Below, in pieces: positions 1 through 11,899 of a DNA stretch of 35,713 nt. Within the stretch, counting starts at the first letter, position 1, and each line of letters starts with the position of its first letter. This stretch comes from Flammula alnicola (lineage: Eukaryota; Basidiomycota; Agaricomycetes; Agaricales; Strophariaceae): the NCBI GenBank assembly GCA_015499995.1, contig JADNRV010000434.1, positions 1 through 35,713 on the forward strand, read 5' to 3'. The notes below the pieces were generated by a model that had not been told where the DNA came from, made no database searches, and saw only the letters and a program-made list of their open reading frames with translations. Both the position numbers and the translations under genes were made by a program.

Positions 1-1412
1 AGTATGTGATCCATGCACTCATCTCGCCACGTCCTCGGAATGCAACAACAAACACGCCAAAGCCAAACATCACCATCGTGTAGGCAGACTTTTGACGCTG
101 CCACACACGTAGAATCCACGTATGTCTTTTGTATGTCTTCAGCTGCGATCCACAATAGAGAGGCAAACATCAACTCACCGTCTACTGCGGACGCGATTAC
201 ATGGTTTCAAAGACCGCAATAAGCAATTTACGGCAGACCAATTTTGCTTTAAATTCGATTCAAACCCCAATTAAAGCCCTCTATTTATAATTGTGAAGTT
301 GAGTTCTGCATTGTACGATAATTCATTTGCTTTAGATTTGCGACCCCACAAATTCTGTCGAGCGAGGTGGCAGGACTAGCATCCTTCCAGCCATTTGCCT
401 CCCTTCTCATTAGGGATGCCCGTAAAACCAACCAGCAATGTCTGGCACTGGTGGGCAAGTAACCAAAGGGACGACCACCAGCTTCATCTCGGAGAACCGC
501 GTCATCTGTCTCAGGCTCATTTTTCAGAGAAGGTCGATATTCGAGACTCCAGCGTCTTCTATTGTCCAGAAGGCTAGTGGACGAAGCGCTCATTTCTGAC
601 GTCAGGAAACTTCCGGAAGATATAGCTCAAAGAGTAATCTTGGGTTTAAAGGCTTCTACACCGTCAAGCAGCCTTTTATGTGGACCTCAAGCAAGCCTTT
701 TTTTACATTCGCCTCATAACGCACCCCAGTACGTCTGCAGTAAACCCTAACTCGCCTGCGACTATAAGTACCGCACGGCGCTGCATTATTTCTAGCAATC
801 AGCCTTACCAGTGGTGCGCCGCCCCTTGTGCCTTGCGCATTGCGTTATCCTTCTCACAGAAAGTGCCTCTCCATTTGAGCGTCTGTCAATTATTACATTC
901 CCATTGTTACTTGAAAACTTCTCAGTCCAGCCTGAGGTGGGGTATATCATTCTTTATCATATATGCCTTTATACTCCCACCAACTATCTAAGCACTCCGT
1001 CAAGACCCTCAAATATTTTTACAATGAATTAGAAGTCCTCTTAAACTTAGAATCAGAAGTAGCGTGTTGAAATTGATGCCTAGTGAGTTTTGGGGTATCT
1101 TACAGTCCTTGTGTCATTTACTTCCTAGGCGTGAGAGGGGCGATGATCACCATATAATCACGTCCAGCTCTAATCCTCGGGGGAGGGTAATAATAACGTT
1201 CCTCCTTTCTGTCCTATCACAATACTATGTGCGACGTTGCGCGTCACCTGGTTTGTCGCGGCGCAGCATGTTTGGGTAAGCTTTTCACAATCTACAGCAT
1301 GGATGTAGTCGCCGCCTTTCCTCCACGTTTATCTACCTTACAGGTTAAATTTTAATGGGGCTCCAGTTTGACATGAGTTCTAATGAGGGTTTGTGGCAGA
1401 ACCCTCCACGTT
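1..1412. other. No recognisable gene
   Basis: Short open frames occur on both strands, the longest about 100 codons at 285-593 on the minus strand. None shows a recognisable domain, a convincing start or splice signals joining it to another exon. The stretch is AT-rich and looks intergenic or decayed. Confidence 0.5.
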
Positions 1413-1879
1413 TCACCAATTCAAATTATTTTCATCCCAGTGTTCATCTGCTTCATTGGTGAACTCCCAGGCATTCGGAACACCCCAAAATTTACTCTGG
1501 ACGTCTTGAATGATTTCTGTCAAACCTGTCATTAATACCCCGCCGTGAGGAACATAGTATTGATATTGTTTTGAGGTTAGGTAAGGACCATTGTCTATGC
1601 GAGTTTCAACCACGGCTTTTTGCACCTCACCCTTCCTGAAGCTCGCTATTTCTTTGGAATTAAATCATAACAATCCAGTCCTAGCACAATTACATAAACA
1701 GCATACATAACGCCACCGAAAGATGATCTCGGCATCGCATCAATTTCCCATTTTAGGCTTATACCTGCTATTTTAGGAACAATCCCACACCTCTCGACAC
1801 TGCGTGAGATTTTCTTAAGAACCGGAACCGCGGATATCTCATGGGACAAGTGTGTAGCATAAGCAACTTTACGTTCTCG
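1413..1879 (-). pseudogene. Unknown protein-coding fragment with a one-base frameshift
   Basis: Two minus-strand frames abut and read as one protein if one base is added near 1656-1657. The upstream part (about 1646-1879) contains the motif SRSVERCGIVPKIAG; the downstream part (1413-1655) contains SKFWGVPNAWEFTNEADEHW. The composition is ordinary for a globular protein and the two frames meet without overlap, so they are probably one gene. No ATG start is visible; an in-frame stop lies just upstream of 1879, and an upstream exon would have to overlap the 3' end of the CVNH gene. A splice with a poor GTGGCG donor could also join the parts. I do not recognise the family. It is either a decayed gene, a gene with an unseen first exon, or a sequencing error in an intact small gene. 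Confidence 0.35.
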
Positions 1880-2130
1880 TCATGCCAGGGAACTTCAGAA
1901 CACGCAGAAAATTCCCCTCAAGTCGAAACAAGCGATTTCGTGCAGAAAAATGAAATGAAAATGCATTCGGATGGATATAATATTAAACAAGACAATGGAA
2001 ACTAGGATACTGAGCTACGACGTTGGAAAATAACTAAGAAACAGACGAAGACATATGCAGTGGGGAGGGCTAAGTCCATGGCTTGTTTTTGGAGATCGAG
2101 AGAAGGAATATTACAGAAAATGTGCCCGGT

Positions 2131-3702
2131 TCATCCCTGAGTGACAGCAGCAGCATGCGCAGCAGCGGTCTTCGTCGCAGTGGAAGCACTGTATGCACTG
2201 GATTCGCTATGCGCCGCGCTGATGGCGCTCGAAACACTGCTCGATTCACTGACCGACCTGCTGAGGCTAGTAGCGCTCGAGGCACCACTACCGTTGCTGT
2301 ACATAGCGCCGCCACTGAGCAATCCGCCGCTAAGCGAAGCACCACCCTTCATTCCCAAGGAGGCACCAGCAGACATGCTTCCGCTGCTGTACGCGGCTCC
2401 ACCGTACGCGGCTCCACCGTACATGTTCATACCACCGTACATAGCACCGCCCCCGATGTGCAGGAACTCTGACTCGGTAGCGGAGGGGCTGGCCACGGCG
2501 TAGCCAACCGCGTCCTGGACGGTGTGTTCCATTTGCACGGCAATGTGCTTCATGGCCGATGCAGTCACGGCGACGATGGCCTCCTCCATGGCGATGGTGA
2601 GCATCTTGTGCATCTCGAGGGTGACGTGCTCAACGGTGCTCTCCGCGATTCTGGTCATGGTCTGCTTCACGACGGGGTGCGAGCCAAAGACGGAGAGATC
2701 GGGCTCGGCGATGACCTTGAACTTCATCCAGGGGACTTCGCTGAGCATCATCGAGAGCTTCTTGTTGGTCTCGACGAAGATGATGACACCGCCCTGGTTG
2801 CGGAGGCGGGTGCGGAGGTCGAGGCGGGCAAAGATGTATTCGTCGTGGTGAATGGGGTGGCGGCACTTGGCAGTAAGGAAGAGGCCGTCGAGAGCGATGG
2901 CCGTGCAGGTCTTGCTGAACCCGCTGGCGTCCCAGACAAGGCGTCCGTCGACGTTACCGATGCACAGGTCGAGATCGAAGCTAGCATGCGAGACGCGACC
3001 ATCCTCGTGGTGAATATCGCAGTGCAAGAAAGTGCCTTTGAGAACAAAGTTGGTACAGGTCTCTTCGATCAAGAGCTGTTGGCTGTGACTATCGGATGCA
3101 CGTATTTAGAATAAATCGGAGAAACTTGGCCTGAAGAGTCACTCACTATCTGAATTTTGAGGACGAGAAAGTCTTGGTTGAGCTGGACGAGTGTTGGGAG
3201 ACCGAGGTCATCGAAGTCGATTGCGACGAGCTCATGCTGGACATGCTCGCAGCAGACGCAGCAGATGCAGCACTGCTTGCAGAGAAAGACCTGTCCAAGC
3301 CAACGGCGCCAACTTGCCTGAAAAATGTGGTATGAGCGCTTAGCGGGCGTTGATTGAAAAAGAAATAACTTACATTCCTACACCCTGGACAGCGATAATA
3401 CCTTTAGCACCAATGATGCCATCATTGCTGTGAACGTGCTGGCTCAGATCGAACTTGGCGTCGACATACTTGCCGGTCGCGTTCTTGAGCTTCGCGGAGA
3501 TTACACCGTCGGCAAGGGTGATATCCTGAGCTGACTGGCTGAAGCCCTTGCCGCCCAGGGTGAACTTGCCGTCGACGTTGCCGAGGAACTCGTCGAGATT
3601 GATGGAAGAAGAGATCCAAGTCTTGTTGTCTGACTTCTTGCATTCGGCTGAGAGAACACCCTTGTTGATGGTGACCTTGCGGAATGAGTCGGTGAAAGGC
3701 AT
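2131..3702 (-). CDS. Two-domain CVNH (cyanovirin-N homology) protein with cysteine-cluster linker
   Basis: Exons on the minus strand are 3374-3702, 3147-3318 and 2131-3075, giving about 481 residues. Residues about 4-105 form a first CVNH domain (NLDEFLGNVDGKF, DGIIGAKG). Exon 2 encodes a linker with seven cysteines in eleven residues (CKQCCICCVCC, at 3249-3281). Exon 3 encodes a second CVNH domain from about residue 168 (CTNFVLKG, LDLCIGNVDGRLVW, CTAIALDG), then a long tail rich in Gly, Ser, Ala, Met and Tyr. CVNH domains are typically mannose-binding lectin folds; the first copy here has lost the usual cysteines while the second keeps several. No signal peptide is present, so a cytoplasmic protein is likely. 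A short intron (3715-3760) interrupts the 5' leader and a TATA-like box lies at 3884-3890. The role is not known from sequence. Confidence 0.88.
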
Positions 3703-3714
3703 TGTACTAACAAC

Positions 3715-3760
3715 CTGAGGTCAGATATCGAATGTTAACGGTATATTGAAAGTCGCTTAC
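3715..3760 (-). other. 5' leader intron of the CVNH gene
   Basis: A GTAAGC donor and a CTCAG acceptor on the minus strand delimit 46 bases just upstream of the start codon at 3702. The size matches the coding introns of this window. Confidence 0.55.
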
Positions 3761-3883
3761 TGTGTGGTTTTAAGTGGAATTGAACGGGTGGACTGGTAAA
3801 TGAAGTCCTCGAAGGGAGATTGCAGGAGTGTGCAGGCAAATGGAGGCTGCGTAAGCTGGAGATGACCGTAGAAAATAGCTGGC

Positions 3884-3890
3884 CTTTATA
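3884..3890 (-). promoter_or_regulatory. TATA-like box of the CVNH gene
   Basis: TATAAAG on the minus strand, about 120 bases upstream of the leader intron and 180 upstream of the start codon. The position suits a core promoter; it is inferred only from motif and spacing. Confidence 0.45.
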
Positions 3891-6800
3891 CCCAAATTCC
3901 ACTGCGTTTGCGAAGTTGACACGGTGCATCAAAAGAGAGGTTACCGAACAGATATTCCCGGGAAGAAATGAATCGGAGAGATCTATTGCCGTGAGTGCTC
4001 TTTAAACTTTGTTAATTATGAGATCCTCTTCAGTAAGATCGATAGCACTCAAGTCTCTCTAAAATTAGTCTTTTTGCAAAGCGATTAAATAATCTGATCC
4101 GAGTCGCCACCAATGAAAATGGTCCCTTCCAGAGTTTGAGAATTGTAGCCATCCAGGTCAAGATAATCGTGAGGTCCAGGAGTTCCTCGTGACTTACGAG
4201 GCCCAAGGGGGAGAGAGGGGTATGCATTAAGCTTAACAAAAAGCAGCGAGATTTCAAGGAGCAACGGATTTAGGACACAAGTATTCCCTAATCCAGCCTC
4301 AGGGAATGTAGCGATGCCGGAGAATATCTATCGGTGTAAGTCTCGGCGAAGCGTTGCCCAACGGTCTGCCATATGCCCAACGAACGCAGCTGGAAGCTCT
4401 ATCACGGGGTGGTTGGCATATTTCCAGAATAAGAAACAGGCGTTATATCACTTGCGCAAGTGCACCAAGAAATAACTGTATGGGTGATACCGACAGGCTG
4501 TCGAACTTTCTCTCGGGGAGTAAATTTGGCAGTTAAACTTCTCACGATTGACAAATGATGGAAGTTACACTGTTACAGCAGAGGTACAGCAGCAGGTCTC
4601 CACAGGTCAGACGATACGTGAGCTAACCTCAGGCACTGATTCGGAGGATCGATTGGCCGACAAGAGATATGCAGATTCAAGTTGGATTCAAGCAGAACAT
4701 ACGTGCGGTACTGCCACAGTGCCCTGAATATAAGAATAACAAAAGCTTAAGAGGGCGAAGAGCGGGAAGAAATAGTGTCACGTACACGGAGTCTATGTTT
4801 GATACGAAGCAAGCGAATGTGATTCAAATTGATGAATGAGAGGCAGAGTGACCTTGTCGGAACCCTGTTGGTCCGTTGTCACCCTAAAGACCATAGCCAA
4901 ACAAAGCCAAATTTTTCTCATCACACGGGCGCTTTTACGGCGCTTTATTAATACACACAGACAAAGGCGTGCGGAAGCATATCGACCATTCGGTCTGTCA
5001 ACTGTCAAGGAGGAGACAACAGCCCGACTGTGTATTTACACGGAATTGGAAGTGGCCAGCTGTTGAACCTCGCGATTTGACCGCGGGACCCGATTATACA
5101 ACCCACACATCTTCCCAGGTCAGACTTGCTCCTATTTACCAAGACCACAGGACCCTACGTTTTGTGAGTTTCTTACCAACGAAAAAGGGCTAGTCTAGTC
5201 AGATAAACTCTGAATCATTCTTCTTTGCTAGATAACTAGTCCATTCCGCAATGAACAGTTGAACTTGAAAAAGTCACAAGATCGACCAGAGTCTCTCCGA
5301 CGCGACAATACTACAGTGTGCTAAACTTTAAAGTATGAAGCGCACAACTGAAAGCCTCCTTTTATAAGCCAAGCTATTGAACTGGGATACTTCGATCACA
5401 TCGAATAGACGGTGATGAATGGCTGGGGAAGGCCGTTCAAAATAACGAGCAGAATACAAATCTATTCTTGCAATCTACATCGTGTTCTGCCTGTATCATG
5501 ATGAGCGACATCTCCGACTTATTGGACACGCATTTACAAATTTAAATAACCTCCACAGTCAGGACACATTCATTATAATCATCCTGATATCAAACCCGGC
5601 AATGTTCTGGCTTGCAAATGGCTTTGGTGGGAGATGGCACCAATTCTATCTTATTGTCTCCTACTTCAAGCATCTAGCGTCGTCAAAATTCTATGACAGA
5701 CGACTTTAAGTATCTATTACAATTTCCGTAAGTCATCTCATATAAGTTTCATACGAGCGAACTAAATGTGGTTAATGTGTTCAATTAGAAATACCCTTCT
5801 TGGGGGGATACTATATTCCACATCTTCACCTCTCGCGGCTCAACGTCTGTCATGTATAACCTGCCTTATACATTAAATTTGACCATTCCATTCATCAGAA
5901 AATTATGTCTTGGCGCACACAAAGCGCCCACCCGCTTTCTCGCAGGGCACTTCATCTCTCTGTGAAATTCGAGATCAGCTGCGGGATACGCGTATGGTAT
6001 GGTTATGGCCTCCAAAACTCTCATCAAATGTTATCGTCTCATTGTCTTTGCAGTCCCAATCAAACAACAATCAGTCTGTTAAGGCCCACTGCTCAAATCT
6101 CTATGCTGGGCGGTCCGGTCATTAATCCGTGACATCGCGAAGACGCGTCCATCACATGATGTGACATACGGCTGCTGCCCCGTAAAAGCCGGACAGCATT
6201 CAAAATTGGTCGACAATGCTCGTGAGGTGTATCTTGAGCAGATCTTGAGAGTCGAAGTTCATACAAAGTTGTACCGCAAGCTGAATTCCCTCCACCCCCC
6301 TTTTTCACCGTAGTATAACCAATGGTATTTTTCCAGGGACCAGATGATCGCAGAGGCCGATTAGTATTATCTGCCTTCAAAACGAGAGCCAACCCTTGAC
6401 CAAATCCCAATTCCGAAAGCTGATCTTCGACCAACACCCGTAAAATCTGGCGCTGCATACTGGCTGCAGATGACTTTTTCCTTTTCTGGTGAGAGCGGTG
6501 AAGCGTCTACACGCCCGATAGAAATGTCTATACTGATACAAAACTCCGATACTAGCCAGGTGTGTAATTGCCCATTGTCAAGCGAGATCTCGCGTCATTT
6601 CTGATCATCTTCAAGTTCCTTGAAATTTAGAACCCCGTTAGAGCTCACATGACATAACTCAAAGCATTTTATGGAAATTTCGCATGTCTACTTATTCGGG
6701 GCAGGACTTTCCTTGATCCCGATGTACCTACCAAAAATCGCCTGCTCTGTCAAGATGTGCATCTAGGCCATTTTTGCCATATGGAAGCCGTGAATTAGAT

Positions 6801-8145
6801 GACCTGGTCGATTCAAGGCACCGACAGTCATGGCTGTGTAGGAAATTAAGAATGGTCGAATGCCAGGGTCAAGAAAACAGTTCTTACCGATTCTAATCTT
6901 ATCCTATGTAGATAGCCGGATTGCGACGACGAGACGCATATTCTCGGAAGCGAGATATAGACCTCGAATTGGTCTCGAACAAAGCGAAGAGAATAGAGAG
7001 GGATACTATTGATTCCAATAGTAGCTGCATGTTGAAAATTAGAAAACATAACCTACATAAATATGCAGTTCTTCTCGTCGGATGACTTTTTCGACGCTCC
7101 GTGAATTTCCCATTTGTGCAAAGAGTTGGGATTTCTTTCGACCTTTGATAGTCTCATTACAATAGTATGGGCTGATGAATACCTAAATTTAACAGGTCTT
7201 CAAGTTCACAGCCTAAAGAATGGAAGCGGCTTCAAGACCACACCTTTTCAGTAACGTACCCAAGTCAGCGATGTGGCCGAGTTACCGTATGAATGGCCGT
7301 AGATTGCGAGGCCGCACCAGATCAGATCGCCAGCAACGAGGCAGGAGCCCATGGAAGGACGACACTTCGCTTATTCCTTCAGGACAACCTCGGCCGGCTT
7401 CTGAGTGTTCCATGGAATACTGCCGCCTCTGAGTCCTCTGGACACCGCTGTAGGGGTTGTCGAGTTTCTGAATTTGAATAACCCGATGAATCGAGATCCT
7501 TCAATGGTATGACCGACTCAAAACTCGCCGGGTGCCATGAGCACTGCATTGAGGGGTATAAATCCCCGAGGATTTTTTCCCCTAAAAGGATGTTTAGGAT
7601 TCGATATCGCGATTTGTGTAATACATACAACAGAGTGCTAATTTTGAGGCTTACTAGGATGACGGTCTCCGATCAATCCTCGAGAGAAGCCATCGATGAG
7701 GTTGGTGTCGAACTTAAATGTACTCCCCTCGAAAATCATAGTTCGTCAATTGCCGAAGCATAAATAGAGCATGAGAAGCGTTTTCCGATTGGTGCAAGTT
7801 ATCCCAAAAACATGGCGGGATAAATGAGACATCGTCGAAGTTTGGGAGGTGGAGATTGACTGATCGACGATAGGCGCCGTTGGGCGCTTGAGCGATGATC
7901 GGTGGCCAGTCTTTCCATAAAATTGACATGTCAGATAAACTTTACCACTCCAAGGCGCGCATGTGATTCATGAACAACGTTGGCCGATGTTTTAAAACAT
8001 ATAGACTAATTATACCAAATTATGCCTGTGGTAAATAACCAATAGGGTACGGAAAGGTTGCCAGATCACTCAGATATAGATTATGGGCACATTCAACAGC
8101 ACATCGGTAAACCATCTCCACCGCTTCCACCAATGAGATAGAGGT
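3891..8145. other. 4.2 kb without a recognisable gene
   Basis: Only short, unsupported frames are present on both strands (all under about 125 codons) and none could be linked by splice sites into a recognisable protein. Minus-strand frames at 7379-7630 and 7714-7929 have protein-like composition but no motif I know. There are no obvious direct or inverted repeats that would mark a transposon. It may hold decayed sequence, regulatory DNA or non-coding transcripts. Confidence 0.5.
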
Positions 8146-10565
8146 CTATCGTTTCTTCCTCGTCCCAGCTGTCCGTACTCCTTTTCTTGTCTTTGTCGCT
8201 GGCTGTGGCTCGGGCGAGCCACCATGGGCGCTGCCATGTGTGCTTAACCTCGACGAGCGGCGTCTAGTCTGGACGCCCTCGGAATCATCTGTCCCTTCCA
8301 CCGACACTGACGAGCGAGCTTTGCGGACACCTCTTCGGGGAGGAGATGGAGCACGGAGAGGGGCGACGTGGTCTTCCTCCTCTTCCTCCTCTTCCTCATG
8401 GTCCTGCTCGTCCTCGTCCATCAAACCACCTGGTATGCGCCGAATCACTGCCTTCTCCTTAACCTGCCTTGGCTTCTTGGCGGGTGGTTTGGAGGGCTCT
8501 TTACTGGGATGGGCGTTCTTCCTATTTCGTGTCTTCGGAGCTTTCTGTGTTTTGGCCTCATCGTGGTCTTCCTCCATGGCATTTTCGTCCTCTGATGCAT
8601 ATGAACCTGGGGGGGCCTTCTTCTGTCCGCCCTTCTTAGAGGAAGTTTGCGGAGACGACCGCTTCTTGGTCGTTCCGAACACAGAATATTGGAGCACGTT
8701 GTCTTCCTCTTCTCCATCTTCCGTCGTACCATTCTTCCTACTATGTCTCCTCTCCTTTCCCTTGGCGAAGCTATCACCCTCTCTCTCGGTCTCCATGTCC
8801 ACATCCACAATCTGTTCATACCCCTTGGCGCGTTCAGGGCTGCGATTGGTGTCTTCTTGGAACGCTCTTTTCATTCCGTTTGTTTTTTCTGGAGGAGGCT
8901 GGTAGAATGCGTTTTGTTGGCGACCTGCAGAGACAAATGCATGTCCCGGCCCGTTGGATGATGGCGTGCCCAACAGAGGTACTTTCATAGCGCTTGCTGG
9001 AGAAGCGATGGCAGGACTAGTCCCAAAGGCCATACGACTACCAACACCGCTCAAAGATGATCGTGGTTTCGTAGATCCCAGAACGGAGGCAGACAAAGGG
9101 AGGCTCTTCCGTGGCGTGGAGGAACTTCCACTGGCTACGCCGTTGAAGTTGATGGGAAGAATCGGAGCAGTCTTTGGAGTAGAAGTCGAACCTTGAAGAG
9201 CCGGCGCGCCGAATCGAGGTGTCGCGCTCGGTACACGAACTTCTCGCAAAGGTGTGGACTTGTTGTTGGCCACTAGGTCTGATATTCGCACGTCTTCCCA
9301 TGACTGAGATAAGGAAATATCTTCGGGTTCTTGTGGTGGAGGGGGCGGCCTCCGCGTGGGCGACACGGGTTTAGGAACCAAAGGCACCTTTTGGATCAAG
9401 GTGGGGTCGAGTTCTAGGTCGATCAAGGAACGCTCGACTGATGGAAGGGCGGTGTAAACGTCGTGCACCATTTTTGACCGATCTTTGGTGGCGTTCAGAT
9501 TTTTAGGCAACGTTGTTGAGGTGAATTGGCGGTCTAGCTTGATTGCTTCGCTATATCGCCCCCCTTGAATAAGGCGGACACAAATGAGGTCCTGCAGAAT
9601 TACAACAGCTGAAAACTTGAGGGAAGGAGGAGGCTTTTGGACGAAAGAGTTAAACACGGATTCCTCCAAGGTGGATAATGGCAGAGCAAGTAGCTGTGTG
9701 AGAGCGACAGGGCGAGGATTGGCTAATGATAGAATTTAATCGACGAGCAAGAAGTATTAAATGAGATCGATTCGTACGTGTAACTGTCCATTCAATAATC
9801 TTTTTGAACAAACGGGCGCGCATGGGATCCGTGTCATTGAATGTGCGCGAGAATTGCCAAGCTTCCAATACGCTTGAATGTGCCAATGCCAACGCATAAC
9901 ATTCGATGTCAAGAGGTTCGATGAGAAGTGGCTTTGCGGTTTGAATATATCTCCGAATAAGTGGTTCAGAATCTGGCGATATGGAAATGGCGTGGATAAT
10001 TTTTGACGCATAGTCTCGGTTCAATCGCGAATCGGAAAGGATGGCCACTGCCCTCTGTCATGAGTGGTTCAATGTGAATTGTCATTGTTAAGGGAGAGGA
10101 AATCCCTACATACCGGAACGTTTATGCCCGTGTCAAGATGCCAATACGCATCTGCAAGAGCGGCAAATTGTGGGGGTATACATCGCTGTTGCTGGAAGTT
10201 GCGTTCCCGACCGTCTTGGTGCCACTTCAGCAAGAAGTACACCAGGCAATCCTTCTTGAGCGTGTCGTAGTGCGACGACTCGATGGTGTCCAGTAGAATT
10301 TTGAGTGATTGTGGGTCTTCGGGGGGGTACACAAGATAGGGCTCACTGATGCCTCCAGACATTAGAAGAACATCGAAAACGAGGCTGTCCAGCATCAACG
10401 CCCTTCGAAATCGAATTTGTTCTGGACGTGGTTCCTGCCAGGGAAAGTTGCTCGAGACATCGAAGAAGCTAATAAAAGGCGAGTTCCGCGTGGGTTGAAC
10501 AACATCCTATGACTTATATTCAGCGGTTTATAGACATAGAGCACGTTGCGACTTACGACGTCCAT
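8146..10565 (-). CDS. ELYS-like nuclear pore assembly protein
   Basis: Four minus-strand exons (10557-10565, 10114-10506, 9778-10054, 8146-9722) give about 751 residues with consistent phase. The first exon encodes only MDV. The N-terminal half matches the helical ELYS-like domain of fungi: LVFDVLLMSGG, LVYPPEDPQSLKILLDTI, KKDCLVYFLLKWHQDGRE, CIPPQFAALADAYWHLD, YASKIIHAISIS, then LEAWQFSRTFND and LFKKIIEW. The C-terminal half is low-complexity: proline-rich, Ser/Thr-rich, an acidic run (EEEEEEEED) and basic patches ending in RKKR, as expected for a chromatin- and nuclear-pore-associated tail. ELYS family proteins tether the Nup107-160 (Y) complex to chromatin; that role is inferred by family. 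The three introns are 50-59 bases with standard borders. Confidence 0.85.
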
Positions 10566-10902
10566 GGTATTGTGAGTGTTGAACGTACAAAGGAATATGA
10601 ACAAAGGATGTCTTACGTAATGCGTATATAAACATTTCTCACACTCAAGTTAACTGAGAGAGATTCTCCAGGTCAAGATAATTAATATGACAGGCGTCGA
10701 GGTTAGTTTGATGAAGATAAAACATCAAACGATATCGTACGAAGCGGTATAGGAACTCTTGGGAGAGCGATGCCAACTTGCAGCAGGTTAGTGTTGCACC
10801 AAGTACTTGCACGTTCTAAATTTACATCCAATAATATTATGAGCCAATTACATCACGAAAATCATAAGAACGAGAAGAGAAACGAGAGACAGGCAAGTGC
10901 CG
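10566..10902. other. Spacer between the ELYS-like gene and the PA-domain gene
   Basis: Holds the presumed promoter of the ELYS-like gene (TATATAC at 10624-10630 on the minus strand, about 60 bases before its start) and the 3' end of the neighbouring PA-domain gene. A hydrophobic C-terminus encoded at 10862-10918 in a shifted frame is discussed under that gene. Confidence 0.5.
10624..10630 (-). promoter_or_regulatory. TATA-like box of the ELYS-like gene
   Basis: TATATAC on the minus strand about 60 bases upstream of the start codon at 10565. The call rests on motif and spacing only. Confidence 0.3.
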
Positions 10903-11856
10903 TCAGAAGTCCAATATTGGGAGGAACTTTTGAAGATCTCCAACTTGAACTTGACTTGGGGTGCTGCTGCTGCTATTGCTGCTGCTGACATTAAAAGCCT
11001 CTAGCACAGTGAAGAGATATCCCGGAGATACAGGAAGACCTGTGTTGATAAATTGCGTAATGGCATTTGCAGAATTATTTAGTTGTCCGGAATCGTACGT
11101 GGTAAGGGGCTGTTGAGCGCTGGGTATCTTGATTTGCTCGAACTGGTATTCGATGAGATGAGAGGCTGCCAAGCTCTGGGGTGAAAATATATTAATAGGT
11201 GGCGGGCTGGAGTCGGCAAGAAGAAAGTATTCGGGATTTATCACGCAGGTGACAGAGTAAAGAGAGTATAGCAGCTAAAGACTGAGGTCAGAATACAGAA
11301 AACTGGGTAGTTGTGGATCACATACTGCCGATACCGCGCCCTTGGAACGAGCCAAGGTGAATATATCTTCTTCCGTAGTTGCATTCGTCGCGTTCCGATC
11401 ACAGGATACGAGAGCTATCCAGGGCGTTGTTGCTGTCGAAACATTGAGGCGTCGGACGTGCCACTGTGTATTTCAATAACTCACTCGGGGGTGTAAGGTC
11501 GTTTACTGTATCCTCAGAGAAATGCACCAGGGCACCCTTTGAAAAATATAAGGCGACAGAATCACGGTAGCAAGAAAGTCGGTCGCACCTTGCTGTTCCT
11601 CGAGCTACCGGGTCCACCCAGTTGGTAGGAGACAGTTTCCAGATAAGAGCTGAGAGAGATTTTAGGAAGGGCCATTTTGCAGCGAAGGAAGTACAGACCC
11701 ATTAGCATACCACTCTATGCGTAATGTCGAGACGTCCGTCACGTTAAGGCCGCCAGCAACAGCGATTTGCGTGGAGTTCGTTGGAAAGGCAGGGACATAA
11801 GCATAGACGCTGGGCATGGAGATCACAAGTGCCACAAATATCCTGAGCAGCAGCAT
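10903..11856 (-). CDS. Secreted protease-associated (PA) domain protein
   Basis: Likely exons on the minus strand are 11711-11856, 11589-11649, 11507-11536, 11326-11463 and 10903-11274, about 248 residues. The N-terminus is a clear signal peptide (MLLLRIFVALVISMPSVYA). The body matches the lumenal PA region of fungal RING-finger membrane proteins: SKGALVHFSED, TTPWIALVSCDRNATNAT, DIFTLARSKGAVSA, CVINPEY. Several N-glycosylation sequons are present. No RING domain follows. The frame as written stops in FLPILDF, but one base added in the G run 10919-10921 (C run on the coding strand) opens a hydrophobic tail (NIGLLTALACLSFLFSFL, stop at 10862) typical of a GPI signal or membrane anchor. The first donor is uncertain: GTATGC (used here) or a weaker GTCTGT slightly downstream, which would add the residues YANGS. 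A CAG-type microsatellite (10971-10987) lies near the C-terminus. Confidence 0.7.
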
Positions 11857-11899
11857 CGCAGATGAAACGGGGAGAAATCCCTCAGCAAGAGATGCGCAA

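Noticed and set aside
2083..3114. Plus-strand ORFs over the CVNH gene
   Set aside because: Antisense shadows; the minus strand has CVNH domains and consistent introns.
6093..6458. 121-codon minus-strand ORF
   Set aside because: No domain, no supporting splice partner and unremarkable composition for chance open sequence.
10971..10987. GCT/CAG repeat as a possible CRISPR or mobile feature
   Set aside because: It is a simple trinucleotide microsatellite inside a coding exon.
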